A stretch of DNA of 64,000 nt from Tetragonia tetragonoides (taxonomy: Eukaryota; Streptophyta; Magnoliopsida; Caryophyllales; Aizoaceae). The stretch lies in NCBI GenBank assembly GCA_038025085.1, contig CM076148.1, positions 38,461,691-38,525,690 on the forward strand. The letters run 5' to 3'. The position numbers and the translations under genes were made by a program. Shown here one piece after another: positions 11,369 through 23,040 of this stretch; within the stretch, counting starts at the first letter, position 1; each line of letters begins with the position of its first letter. Below the pieces are notes generated by a model. It worked only from the letters and a program-made list of their open reading frames with translations, did no database searches and had not been told where the DNA came from.

Positions 11369-14300
11369 TAATTAGCTTTTGCTCTCCATTAAAACTTTTT
11401 CCTGGGTTTTTTTAGGAAATGAAAAGAAATGGGGGCATTTCTAGATTCTCTCCACCTTCTTTGCTTTAGGTACAGATATTATTAAATCATGCTATTAATT
11501 ATCTCCCATATTTGATATATATATATAAAGAATATCATTTTCTTACAAATTGAATTTTAAAAAGATTTTAGCCTTTAATATTAAGAAAAAAACGTTATTA
11601 GCACTTGTACTGTATACCCAACAGTCAACACGCGGGCAGGTCAGTACTACAACAACACTCATACAACAAAATGGACATATTGGAACTATTCTTAATCATC
11701 ACATTATTAACAATCATAACATTATTTGTTTTTGATAGATTTTAGCCAACCCAATTATTGATAGTATATGTAAAATTTTCAGATATCGTTTTAGCTACTT
11801 GTAATCTCTAATGCGGTGATTGTTTTCACCTCTTAGCAGTTAGTACAGACCCAAAATTCACATTTATTCCATGTACTTTTATACCTCTACCTCTACGACG
11901 AGCTATTAATTTTTCTATTATTTTCCCATCCAAAACTCTAAAAAACTACTTAGTGTATTATTAAGTTGTTGTATCGAAACACATGTACATAACTAGTTCA
12001 TAGTTTTGTAAATATACACCTAGCAATTTTCTCAATAATTGAGAGTTTTTGGACATTGGTATTTACAACTTCATTCACACTTCATATATACATTCAGTAT
12101 CAGTGTTGTAACATACTTTTTCTCTCACATATTATCATACTCCTAATTGCAAGTAATGATAGATTATTCAATAATAACAAGTTTTTTTTCTTTGCCTCAT
12201 GCAACACACGGGTTGCGAGTTTAGTAGCATTTGCTTTTTATTGGTTATTTCATTGATATGTATTCTCATCATCATCATCATTATTTTTATCATTATTATT
12301 ATAATTATTATTATTAATATTATTATTGGAAAATTAAAAGAAAAAAAACTAATACAAACTAATATTGTCATAAGTTGTATATGTACCACTTATTCCATTA
12401 TGGACTTTACAATATATTCTCATTTTTTGTACCAACTATTGGGTCATGTCATTAGTGGGTTAATATATGGCATGGCGAGAGTGTTATTAAAGATCTATAA
12501 TATTACTGTTTTTTTTTTTGTTCATACCAGGTATCCACCATCGACAAGGTCCAAACTCACTATTTTTCCGATTGTCTTATAGGCATTTTAAAGATTGAAC
12601 ATCTGGTCAAGAAATTTAAGGTTACTCTATGTTCAATATGTGAGATTTAAACCTTCGATCGAGCTCAAGGGCGGATGAGTCTCTACCACTCTACCACACC
12701 CTCGATTACATTAGTGGTATTTTAATATCTATGAGTTAAAGTACAAGTGGTTTTGATTTTTCTATTTTAAGCCAAGTGTCTAATTGGCCAATGGCTATAG
12801 TGTAATAAACAACCAAATGGGGCCACCTAAGTCTATGAGGGTTAACAAAACTATTTAACAAGATCAGATGAGGTTTTCTTGGTAGTATTATTAATTTATG
12901 TTTGAAAAAAATAATAAGGTTGGTTGGTGTTAACATATTGACCTTTTGAGCATAGTTTAATTACGATTTTGATGATATGTTGAGTACAGTAGTATTTATG
13001 TGATATACTTCTGTCTGTTTTTAACTGGCTGATCCTCTCTCTTGTTCCCTAACAGCACTGTATCTCTTGATAAAACCCCAATTTTTATAATGCCTCCACG
13101 TGGCACAGCTTTTGGGTTCATCAAATACCACACATTTGTAGGGTCTTTAATTTCACCATTTCAAAAGAAATCAGTTCAAGTGTCACATTTCCAGTCTTCA
13201 ACATGTGATAAACTTTAGGTTCAATTCAATGTTTTTTTTTTTTTTTTTACTGTTTTAAGAGGTAAGATATCTACTTTGTAATCTGAGCTCAATTTTCCCG
13301 TTGGATTTATAACATTCTTCCCCTACATTTGAAACTCACATATGTGATTATCTTTCTTCCTTTGACCTTTTGTCAGTTCATAAATAAAAGAGAGACATAA
13401 CCGAAAATGATGAAATCAAATTTGTCACCAAATATACTTAAGGTATCAAATTTAATTTTTAGGCAAGGCTTCGACAACAACACATTGTAGGTGTGTTTTC
13501 TTCTATTTACTCAATAATAAATTCAGCTCAACTCACTTCACTTCAGTTTCAACTTAATCCTAGTGTGTACACCAGGGTCTCATGCACCCAATTTTTTTTT
13601 TCAGAAAATTTTGAAGTTACTCTATTTTTGGAAATTATTGCTTAAATACCCTAACAATTTAGTTTTGGCGCCTATATTGTTAGTTTTTCAGATCCGCCGC
13701 TGCAATCTGATCCAGTTCATTTCAATAAAAAAGAATACAAATCTTCTTTTTTCTTTTTTTATTTGATAGACAACAACAAGTTACAGTACTTATTACTCAC
13801 AAAACAGCCGTGATTTTTCCCATAAAAAAGAAGAAGACTGATTTTTTCCGTATAAATAAAAATAAAATTGAGTGGTCTATATACTTGATCTTGAGCCAGT
13901 ATTACACTGAAAATGAAAATCTAACTAAACTTTCATAACATCTACCTCCCATACATACACCTACTGGCTACTATGCGTTAGTCCCAATTAGCAAGCCCAT
14001 TATTTCACTTGTATTGTATCGATAAAACAATGCTTTTGTATTGTATTTTTGTTTCCATTATGTATTTTCCTTTATACCAAAATAAACAAATTAAAGTAGG
14101 AAGGTGGTAAGTTGCCATTTTATCTTGATGTATGTTGCAGATTGTTGGTAAAATTAAACTTTTATGGTATTGCGCCCCAAAAGAAGAATTACGATAAATT
14201 TGGAAAAAAAAAATAAAAAAAAAAAAGAAAGAAAGAAAGAAAAACCTTGTTTTATTACAAGTAGTATAACTATTTTTTTAACAGATATAGTTTACACAAA

Positions 14301-14410
14301 AAATATCAAAATAAACTTGCGTTGTTTTTTTTGGTGCAAATAAACTTATAATGTACAAAAACTCATATGAGGCGGCTTTGACGGTCAATTTTTACTCCTA
14401 GTTACAAGAT
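11367..14410. other. Gene-free AT-rich region with a SINE relic
   Basis: No coding gene is recognised. Reading frames seen here (for example near 12.2-12.6 kb) are low-complexity ATT/ATC runs. It holds a SINE at about 12508-12706, an A/GAAA-rich tract at about 14200-14245, and otherwise nothing I can name. Confidence 0.5.
12508..12706 (-). mobile_element. tRNA-derived SINE
   Basis: On the minus strand it begins with a tRNA-like head: an A-box-like GGTAGAGTGGTAGAG, then a B-box-like GGTTTAAATCTC about 45 bases on. It ends with GTCGATGGTGGATACC just before an A-run (a T-run at 12508-12519 on the plus strand). The same 3' motif, GTCGAYGGTRKATACC, ends the SINE at 24404-24612, so they are probably one family, resembling Au-type SINEs. 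I could not define the target duplication. Confidence 0.65.
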
Positions 14411-14412
14411 AT

Positions 14413-14822
14413 TAGAGGTGTTTGGATGTCAGCTTGTGGGTTGGCATTTGGCAAAGTTGGATGTTTGACTAGTTCACCATCCAATATTGGTGTTTGGATG
14501 TTAGCTTGTGAGTTTGGCTTTTGGGTTCCCACAAGCCAACTTTTGAAAAGCCAAGGAGGTTGGCTTATGGGTATTGGCTGGTGACATTAATGTAGTCTAC
14601 TGACAATAATAGTCCAAGACTTGCAATTATTTACTTCTATGCCATCAAATTACTCGATCATATATATGAATATCCTTATAGATAGGTCATTTTACAGTAC
14701 ATATAACCAGCTAATGTTACCAGTCGATCAAATCAGTTAACAATATTAGCCATCAACCAACAGCTAATGTCACCAGCCATCAACCAACAGCTAATGTCAC
14801 CAGCCAATTGCCAAACAAGTCC
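14413..14822. mobile_element. MITE-like element, possibly hAT type
   Basis: It is bounded by GAGGTGTTTGG at the left and CCAAACAAGTCC at the right, short imperfect inverted ends of the kind seen in hAT MITEs. It contains internal duplications, including a 27-bp unit repeated in tandem at 14750 and 14777 (CCATCAACCAACAGC core). No transposase is seen. Confidence 0.5.
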
Positions 14823-15267
14823 ATTTATCCATCATGGATTTCGAACATGAACTAAATTTTGGATCCCTTCAGGCTTCACTTCTGCAGTTGTGCAGATCTT
14901 TTTATGAATAAGTGGCTGGAAATGTAATTAGATGTTTAGACCAAGCTAGAAACAAGGACAATGCTTTTTGAATGTTTGTCATTATAGCCATGTTTGGGAT
15001 CTGGAAAAGATTACAAGGGGAATAGGGAAAAGAGCAGGTGATTTGATTCAGATCAAATTTTCTGTTTTTTTTTCAGATGAATGGAAGGGTCAAAAAATTT
15101 ATGGGAAAGACTCAGAAACGTGTATACTCATTGCGTGTAAGAGCAAAGAGCTACCAAAGCTGACCCACTAATACTTCATTTGATTCTTCTTGACTTGTAA
15201 AAAGTAATCATCCTAGTGTTCAAATAAAGTTGAATTAATTTTGCTTTCAAGTTTTATGATAATACTT

Positions 15268-15900
15268 AGGTGTGTTTTTTTTACTTATTTGGTAATCAGT
15301 TCAGTTTATTGGAGTTAAGTTGAGTAGAGTGGGGTTCAATTCAGTTCAGGGTATGTTCTTTTCCACTTAAATTCCATTCTTTTCATTTGTAAAAATATTA
15401 AACTGAACTGAAGTGAATTCATTTTTTTTTTTTAAATTGACTTTTAACCATATAAAATTCGTCAGAAAATATCTAATATTGGACTCATTTCAAAGTATTC
15501 TTTGAAATTTTTCCAATGACATAGGTATCCTCGTGAAAATATTTCGAAATAAATAAGTATTTGAGGGATAAAGTTACACATGAATTAACAAAATTACACT
15601 GAATTGAACTGAGTTGAGTTAAACTAACTAAGGTGCGTTTTTTTTTTTTTCCACTGATTGAGTAAGGTCTTGCCACTGAATCCCACTAATTGGGTAAGGT
15701 CCTGCAACAGATTTCCACTGATTGGGTAATATATTTTTTTTTTTTTGGTGCATACTGATTGGGTAATGTCATGCCACTGATTCCCACGGATTCAGTAAGG
15801 CCACTAATTTGCACTAATTGAGTAAGGTCCAATAAATGAAAAAGAACACATTCTAAACTGAACTGAAATTTAAGTGAAATTAAGTTGGAAGAATATATCC
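15268..15900. mobile_element. Nested inverted-repeat repeats rich in CTGAA/TTCAG
   Basis: A first element opens with GGTGTGTTTTTTTTAC followed by CAGTTCAGTT, and its right arm contains ACTGAATTGAACTGAG. A second element (15632-15850) abuts or lies within it. Short interspersed words of CTGAACTGAA on one side and TTCAGTTCAG on the other make opposed arms. No coding capacity is seen. Confidence 0.5.
15632..15850. mobile_element. MITE-like element made of roughly 30-bp tandem units
   Basis: The left end GGTGCGTTTTTTT opposes the right end AAAAAGAACACATTC. Between them are about six imperfect units with the core CCACTGATTGAGTAAGG followed by TCNTGCCACTGATTC. A second, larger copy with the same core and the same ends lies at 21851-22444. 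It is not a CRISPR array: the units are contiguous and diverged, without unique spacers. Confidence 0.7.
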
Positions 15901-16168
15901 TATCATTTTTTTGCTATTTTTATTCAAATGAATAGAATGGATCCTTAGAAGTCCGACCCGAGACACATTACACTTGAAGTCCGCCAGATTTTGGGCTCAT
16001 TGCCATTTGCCACTAGGTTTATCAATTGCGCTGATGACTGTTCATTCATTTTGGGCTCACAACTCATCGACAATCAACTCAAGCACCTAGCTTGAGCTTC
16101 TTATTTAATTTCTGATTTGAAATTTCTTCTTATTTTTTCGGGGTTAATTAAGTAACCGGAGTAACTAA

Positions 16169-16399
16169 GAGTGTATTTGTTAGAACTTACACAGTTAGTT
16201 TAGGTGCAATTCAGTGATTTCAAATTCAGTTAAATGATGTTCAGTTCAGTGGTGCTAAATTCAAAAACATACTTTTTGTTTCACATATCAATTTGTGTTC
16301 AATTTAGTTCGGTTGTGTCCAGTTCAGTTCAGTAGTGTCCAGTTTAATAATGTCGAATTCAATTTAGTTCTGGTAAATTCAGCTCTAACAAACGCACCC
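16169..16399. mobile_element. MITE-like element, GTTCAGT-rich
   Basis: The left end GAGTGTATTTGTTAGA is answered by the right end TCTAACAAACGCACCC as an inverted repeat. The interior is made of TTCAGTTCAGT and TTCAATTCAGT words. It shares its ends with the element at 16622-16749. Confidence 0.65.
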
Positions 16400-16621
16400 T
16401 GATACCGCCCTTTCAGACTACCCACAAACCCCTAAATTTTTATGACAGGTATGTCGAGAAAAGTATCACTTATAAAAACCTTATTCCCATAGTGATCAAC
16501 CTAAAATCTTAGGTTTGTGATCACTTTGTTTGTCCAAACGAATCTAATTTATAGGTCATATTTTGGCACATGCAAAAAATCTTGTAGAGATTTTTGTAGT
16601 ATTACAAAGTAGCGGTTTATA

Positions 16622-16749
16622 GGGTGCATTTTTTAGACTAAACTTATCAGAACTAAACTAAACTGAACTGAACTGAACATCACTTAACTGAATTAGAATT
16701 CACTGAATTGACACCTGAATTGACCGTGTAAATTCTAACAAACGCACCC
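16622..16749. mobile_element. Short MITE-like element, CTGAA-rich
   Basis: A 128-bp unit with ends GGGTGCATTTTTTAGA and TCTAACAAACGCACCC (inverted). The interior contains ACTGAACTGAACTGAAC. This is the same family as 16169-16399, but the internal words are in the opposite orientation. Confidence 0.7.
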
Positions 16750-19483
16750 ATAAAATTTTAGAATTAATAATATGTCAAAGATAAAAACTCATAAAGTATA
16801 TTTATACCCCGAGATATATTTATACATTGTAGCATTGGAAATGCTCCTTATTACATTAGAGTCGGTTATTTCTTTTTTCTTTTTTTATTTGGAGCAGATC
16901 ATCTGACTCGTTAAGTGGGTGTTGTCGCTATCATCATTAGTTCTACTAATCAGAAACACGCCAAACAACGGCCATAACTAATGGGACGGTTTAAGACAAA
17001 GTTATTAATTACTCTTAGCTGGTTAATCATCCTAGATATTTCCTTAATGCGGACACGTAAGTGGTCCCACTTCAAATTTAAGGAAATTAATTTGTCACCA
17101 TCATGGGAATATGTGTCAAGGCCTTGATTGTTGATTCTAACTGCGGGGAAAAGGTTTCGCCTAATTGTTTTGGGCCCATTGATTTAAAGTTCATACTGTG
17201 ATCCACAACAGTAGTCCCACCAGCGTTTGCATTTTCGTTTTGGAAGTCTAAAAAACTTATTTAAAAACGGTTTTATTGAAGCTTCTGGTAAAACGATGAT
17301 CACTTTTTACTGAAATAAGGGTCATCATCACCGCCTACAATAAGTTACCTCTACATTTCTCAATAAGCTTTATTTTTCTTTGAGTTGGTCTCAATTCTCA
17401 CACAAGATTAATTGAACTAACAGATAGTAGTAATTCTATAAATCTCATTGTAAACAATACAAGTAATAACAAATTGAACAAGTTCAATAGTTAAAATATT
17501 TCAGAAAATGAGTTTAAAGTAGTGTAGGTTGAAATTCATAATGCACTATCCTTAGAAAGAAAATACCCCTCTACATTGATACTTTCATTATTTTGTGAAT
17601 CTATGCTATACATAGTTTCAGTATTTTGATATTGTATTTTTTCTGATTTTGTTAAGGTTTGTATTTTTTGACTTGGAAGGAAAGTGTTGTTGCACAAATT
17701 GTACTCATAGTATTTAGATAGTATTTTTCTTCATTTTATGAGACAGATTTCGAAGCACTTTTGTTAGTTTAAAGGGGGAAGAGGGGAACTGGGTATTAGT
17801 GTAAGGAGTGGGTCTAACTAATTTCAGTATTGGTCCCAATTTCGAAGAAGTTGTCTAACCAATTTGAATACCAAATTCTAAGATTTTAGGTGGATATATG
17901 GTTGCGCTAACACCTAGTTATGGGTCATGGCCTCAGGTTGTGTCTAAGTCGCCTAGAGTGACTGAGTGAGACAACATGGCGTGAAGCTCATCAAATGTGT
18001 CGTGCATTGCGTCTCCTTGATTAACACACTTATTTGCCGTTTGGGCGGAATTCTCTAATTTTGTGGATACCTTTTAATCCGTCCGGAATGCGGGCTTTAG
18101 GTTATTTGTTTGTTTTTTGGGTTATCTTAATATAACCACACAACTTTTAATGAGCAAAAAAGGTACAAAGAACGGCTTTTGGACCGGTCCAGTCCAATCC
18201 AATCCAACATCAAGGCCATAGGCACACTTCCCCACCCTAAATAAAAATTCACATCTACAATTACTTAGTAAAACGGCTATAATATGTTTCAATAAATATT
18301 AAGAAGAGAGTAATAGCAATATTTCAATCAAGTCAACATCTATTACCAGAAACACAACAAAAAGCATTTACATTTGAGTATTTCATTACATATAATAAGC
18401 CAACACGATACCTAATTTTACCAAAATCATGATCAAAGCATAACCAGATTTGACTGAATTGGTTGGGACCAACTTGTATCAAAGATATTGCCTTCTCCGA
18501 TCCGATTGACGATTTGAGATAACTTTTACATGCAGGGTTCAATAGAATGTTTACTGGGCCCAAAAGCTTGAACCAGGAATCATGATTTTTAGGCCCAAAC
18601 TAAAGCTTAAAAGTACATATAAATTTGCCACTTCTTTATCACCTAAATCTCGGATCCACACAATAGTATAGTCCCAATGAGACTATGCATCGAATAAAAA
18701 AAAAATTACTAAAGAAAGGAAACTTAGATTAAAACTATGAATAATTGGTTTTTTTAGTCACAATCTCATTTGTTTGGAAAATAGTTTTATAAGTCTATTT
18801 TTTATATTTATTTTAAATTTAAAGGTTTTTTTCCTTGAATGCATGTCAACACCAATGTTTAGCTAGTATAAATAATGCTAATAATTTTAAATACGTGTCA
18901 AAATTTGAACATATTTAGCCAATATGATCAACAACATTCATTTATTATCTTATGTAGTTTCTTAGCGAGATACCTTAGGATTATGTCAAGCAAATGAAGG
19001 GTGTATACAACTAGAATGCTAGGCCTTATCCCGGACCGTGTTTTAGTTCAGCCCATTTAAAGATATAATTTTTCTCTACACAATTTGTTCACTTTGTCCA
19101 ATTCAGTAGAGTTTAGTTCGATAGAGGACAAGCTAAGCGGAAAAAAAAGGAAATAATTGTATTACTTTTCTGATAAAAAAAAAAAAAAAAAGTACGGTAG
19201 CACACTAGTACTAGTAGGAAAAATGAAGAGTATATCAGGAGGACAACATCGTAAATGCACAATAGCCAGAATCCATATTCGAGTTTAATTGGATTTTTCT
19301 GTCTTGTCCGTACATGGAAATCTTTGAAGCTCTCATCACAACTGAACAAGTCACGAAGTCAAGTCTGTCCTTTCTCTCTCCTCAATCCTCATCATGTGGC
19401 GATCTGGCGTCCCACGAATCAGGGTTTTGGAACAATTTAAAATTGACACCCATGATTTTCAACAAAATAACAAAATCACCCGA
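16750..19483. other. Gene-free region
   Basis: No convincing coding sequence. Homopolymer tracts occur (A-run at about 19178-19195). Nothing else recognisable apart from general AT-richness. Confidence 0.5.
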
Positions 19484-19883
19484 GTTAACAACAAATTTGA
19501 GGACTAAACTCTTGCATAATTTGGTCTTTGAAGACTAAACTTTTTTTATTTGGCCTTTGAGGACCCTGTTACCATTTCCGTTACAGTCAAGAGATGGAAA
19601 TTGAAATTAGCTAACGTGGCGAGACATTGAATTGAAGAATGACCACAACCAATTACACTTCCATTTTCTGTCTCCTCAACCAAACCATCAGACCGTCCAT
19701 GACTAATGACTCCATCCCCTATCTCCTCCAATTTCTTTTCCTCCCTCTCTCTCTCCTCAACCATCATCTTCACAAGCACCTCGCCGACCACCACCCTCAC
19801 CTCGCTCACCTTGAACAACAACAGAGAACCACTAGTCACACCCACCTTTCTATATGCTCTCTTGCAAGATACCTTTTCCACCA

Positions 19884-20085
19884 CCCAAATTCCATAAGTG
19901 AACAAAAGAAACCCAGAGAAACACCCCAACCCCCAAATTCCATTAATGAAAGAAACCTAGGAAATTACCCCAACTCTCAAATTCCATTAATGAAAAAAAA
20001 AAAAACCAGAAAATTTATCCAACCCCCAAATTCCATTAATGAAGAAAACAACCCAGAAAATCAACATAGCTCCAATTTTCATTAG
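19884..20085. repeat. Minisatellite, about 47-bp unit
   Basis: Four to five imperfect copies of a unit whose core is CCCAAATTCCATTAATGAA followed by AAAACCCAGAAAAT. It lies inside the inverted-repeat element and causes a spurious open frame. Confidence 0.75.
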
Positions 20086-20098
20086 TAAAGGGGCGAAT

Positions 20099-20224
20099 CC
20101 TCCAGAAATTCATGAGCATCATTATTAATTAAACATCCATTACAGTACCCATAACTAGAAACCTCCAGAAATTCATGAGCATCATTATTAATTAAACATC
20201 CATTACAGTATCCATAACTAGAAA
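20099..20224. repeat. 63-bp tandem duplication
   Basis: Units 20099-20161 and 20162-20224 are nearly identical (one ACCC/ATCC difference seen). Each starts CCTCCAGAAATTCATGAGC. Confidence 0.9.
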
Positions 20225-20800
20225 TTTGATGAATTGAAACTACTCAAACCAAAGTTGAGAAGCTTTGTTGTTGGTTGAGTCTTGAATTGAAAAATGGGTC
20301 TCGTCCCTTATAAGATGATGAGTGTGTAATTTTTGTTGTTGTTGGTGGTGGGAACATATGGGAAGAGAGAGAAACCGGAATTGTTGTTGCATGCATCACT
20401 ACCACCACTTCTTGCTCCCTTTTTCTCACTCTAACCTCACATATTGTGAGGAATTTTGAAGGGAAAAAAAAACCCAATTGAGAAATATTGAAGATTTGAA
20501 GGTGTGATAATTAAAAATCAGAAAAATATAATATGGGCATGGACATGGACATGGACTATTGAAGCGTGATGGTAGTGGAGGACGAGATGCAGAGTACAGA
20601 GAGGATTAAAGAAGTTTGAAGTTCAGGAGAGAGAGGGTGGGCAAAGAGAAAATGACTTGTGTCTTGTCAATTTATCGTGAGAAAATACGCACCGTTTGAT
20701 TTGTAACGGAACAACAAACAGAGTCCTAAAAGTCCAAGAAAAAAAAGTTCAGTCCTTAAAAACCAAACTACTCAAGAGTTTAAAATGTGGTGTTACTAAC

Positions 20801-21850
20801 CTGATGTGATCAATATCGAACTGATCCTTTCAGGTGGGGTCCTACGTACCAACATTAATTATTCCCCACAACGTCATTGTTTGCACTTTGCATGATCTTC
20901 TCCATCATTTGATGTTTAACACGTGTCCTCTGTTTCTCATTAAACCATTCCACTTCTGGATCATTATAGGGCGATCAAGACTAGCAAAAAAGAAAAATTA
21001 GGAATTTTCAGAAATGTCTTTTTACTGATTATATTTTGAGATGATCTGTAAAATGGGTGTTCTATTCATAGTTGTCATTTGGTTTAATATGGGAAGTAGC
21101 ATTTTTTATCAACTTATAATTTTTCGGATTTAAAACATTATGGTAAATGTCAAACGCTATTTGGTTTAGTATGAGAAATAACTTAGGCCCGATTTTTTTT
21201 CGTCGTTTCTATGTTGCATTTCGTTTTGTTCTATTTCGTTCCGATCGTTTCGTTTCGCGTCGTTTCGTTCCGCATTCTGTACTTCATTTTGTCTCACATT
21301 TTTCTGAATTATCCGCACCGCGCCGTTCCGTTCCAATCTATTCAATTCCGTTCCTCACCATCCTGCACCATTCCGGTGAAGAAAACAGGATCGTACTGTA
21401 GAAAGTTGCATTTACCTAGAGACTAGGGTCTAGAGGGAATTAGGTAAGACACTTCCCCCATTTTGTAGAAAATAGAATTTCTTGCACTTTTTGTCAAATA
21501 GTTATATATGTGTGTGTATGTTTTTACTATTGAATATTTGTTTGCACTGATTTAACATACCATTATACTGTTTTGAACATTAATTTGTGAAAGAAAAGAT
21601 TTTTGTCACTGAACTGAACTAAAGAACAAATTATTGGTTTTAGTCAATTATAAGTAAGTGGGAAAAAAACACCCTCAATCCAACTGTGTTTAATTTTATT
21701 CAATGGCGTTCATGTTAAAGATATATATAGATGTGTTAATTTCCACTGAAATGAATAACCAAATAGTGATATATGAGAGGGGAAAAGTTATACTTAAAAA
21801 CATAATTGAACCACTGACATGGTAATGGAAATGAAGCATTGCCTAGATAA
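20801..21850. other. Gene-free region with a degenerate TTCCG/TTTCG pentamer tract
   Basis: About 21196-21360 consists of degenerate five-base words (GTTTC, GTTCC, TTTCG, TTCCG) giving long but meaningless frames. No gene is recognised elsewhere in the stretch. Confidence 0.55.
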
Positions 21851-22444
21851 GGGCGTGTTCTTTTCTACTTTTTCCCATTGATTCTCATTGGTTGGGTAAA
21901 GTTCAGCCACTGATTCCCACTGAATGAGTAAGGTTTTGTAACTGATTTCTACTAATTCGGTAAGATCCTTCAATTGATTCTCACCATGAGAGATGAGAAG
22001 AGTTTATGAAGAAATTTCTTGCTTAATGTTACAGTTTCAATTAACCATTAAGTTTTTGCCTAGAAAGTTTAATTGTATTTCTCATTTTATTGCTAGCTGG
22101 GCAGCCTCTCATGACTACTCTGGTCCTATTGAGACGGTTTTTGCTCAGAAAACTTTGGAGGATCTGCTTGTGAATCCCCCTATTCCCAATTAATGAAATG
22201 AGAAGTAAATTGGTTAGTAAAAAAAAAAAAAATGATTCTCACTGATTTAATAAGGTCATGTCACTGATTCTGTGAGTAAGAATGTGGGTCCTACCATTAA
22301 TTTTCAGTGATTGAGTAAGGTTTTATCTCTGATTCTCACTAATTCAGTAAGATTTTTTGCCACTAATTTTCACTAATTGAGTAAGGTCGTGTCACTGATT
22401 TTCACTGATTAATTAAGATTCAATAAATGAAAAAGAACACACCC
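21851..22444. mobile_element. MITE-like element of roughly 30-bp tandem units, split by a LINE tail
   Basis: The left end GGGCGTGTTCTTTT and right end AAAAAGAACACACCC are inverted copies. The interior has repeated units with cores CACTGATTCCCACTGA and GAGTAAGGTTTTG, the same family as 15632-15850. A 5'-truncated LINE tail (21985-22232) sits inside it, so this element is the older of the two. Confidence 0.75.
21985..22232 (+). mobile_element. 5'-truncated LINE 3' tail (RNase H end)
   Basis: Direct repeats TGATTCTCAC at 21975-21984 and 22233-22242 flank it, and it ends in an A-run (22219-22232): the signature of LINE target-primed insertion. The sequence encodes an end-of-ORF2 peptide with LPRKFNCISHFIASWAA, like the last part of plant LINE RNase H domains, and stops at about 22193. 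It is a different LINE family from the one at 32518-39346. Confidence 0.8.
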
Positions 22445-22634
22445 AAAGACTTGAAACATCCATTTTCAACTAGTTAGCAAGATCAAGGTCAAAATAACTT
22501 GTCTAATGAAGGCATGTGGGACAATTATACTGTCATGAAATCAATTATCGTATTAGCTTTCCAGAAACAATACTGTATAGTATGAGTTAGCAAGATCAAG
22601 CTCTTAAGTGTTTTGATGCGCAAATTTTTATATA

Positions 22635-22668
22635 CTCCCACCTCTACGGAGTTGCGTAGAGGTGGGAG
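22635..22668. repeat. Perfect 13-bp hairpin
   Basis: CTCCCACCTCTAC at 22635-22647 and its exact reverse complement at 22656-22668 enclose an 8-base loop. A weaker matching arm (GGTGGAGAGGGGAGTAT) at about 22778-22795 closes a small inverted-repeat element starting near 22632. Confidence 0.8.
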
Positions 22669-22685
22669 GGGCAGGTGAGGTCCAC

Positions 22686-22751
22686 GGGCAGGAGAGAGAA
22701 AGAGAATGGGCAGGAGAGAGAAAGAGAATGGGCAGGAGAGAGAAAGAGAGA
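22686..22751. repeat. 22-bp tandem repeat, three copies
   Basis: GGGCAGGAGAGAGAAAGAGA followed by AT occurs at 22686, 22708 and 22730. Purine-rich on the plus strand, lying inside the small inverted-repeat element just upstream of the first GT61 gene. Confidence 0.9.
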
Positions 22752-22996
22752 GAAGGGAAAATGCTCTATGTAGCTAGGTGGAGAGGGGAGTATAACTCAC
22801 CTATTGGTTTTGATGACACTCATGAACTCTTACACTAATTAACCCTTTTCTATTTCCTTCCTGCATTGGGCTTGGGCTTGGGCTTGATATTTGAGCTCTA
22901 GAGACGAAGCCCCTATAAAAAGCCCATCGAAGCCAATGACATATTCCGTGTTTAGAATAAAAAGGCAGTTTGGACATGAGAAAACATTTTACTCGT

Positions 22997-23040
22997 TCCC
23001 CCCCCCCCTCCCCCCCCCCCTCCCCCCCCAACACACACAC
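22997..23040. repeat. Poly-C tract and (CA)n run
   Basis: Runs of C broken by single T bases (about 23000-23028) and then ACACACACACAC. It lies about 210 bp upstream of the GT61 start codon, probably in the leader or promoter. The G-rich complementary strand could form G-quadruplex structures. Confidence 0.8.

Larger units (their letters stand above)
19484..20800. mobile_element. Non-autonomous element with roughly 100-bp inverted ends
   Basis: The left end from 19484 (GTTAACAACA, then AAACTCTTG, ATTTGGT, TTTGAGGACCCTGTT, TTCCGTTACA) is mirrored by the right end up to 20800, read in reverse as GTTAGTAACA, AAACTCTTG, GTTTGGT, TAGGACTCTGTT, TTCCGTTACA. The arms are about 100 bp and imperfect. 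The interior includes a roughly 47-bp minisatellite, a 63-bp tandem duplication, and CT-rich/GA-rich opposed stretches. No transposase is seen; the open frames inside are low-complexity. It resembles the 1-1397 element in design but not in sequence. Confidence 0.65.

Noticed and set aside
12199..12582. Hydrophobic 127-codon frame
   Set aside because: It is made of ATT/ATC runs in low-complexity DNA and overlaps a SINE.
15632..15850. CRISPR-like array of direct repeats
   Set aside because: Units are contiguous and diverged with no unique spacers, and the host is a plant; it is a minisatellite in a MITE-like element.
19639..20085. 148-codon reading frame
   Set aside because: It runs through a 47-bp minisatellite and a CT-rich arm inside an inverted-repeat element; composition is low-complexity with no family likeness.
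21196..21426. Arg/Phe/Ser-rich reading frames
   Set aside because: They follow degenerate TTCCG/TTTCG pentamers in two frames at once, a sign of simple repeat rather than coding.
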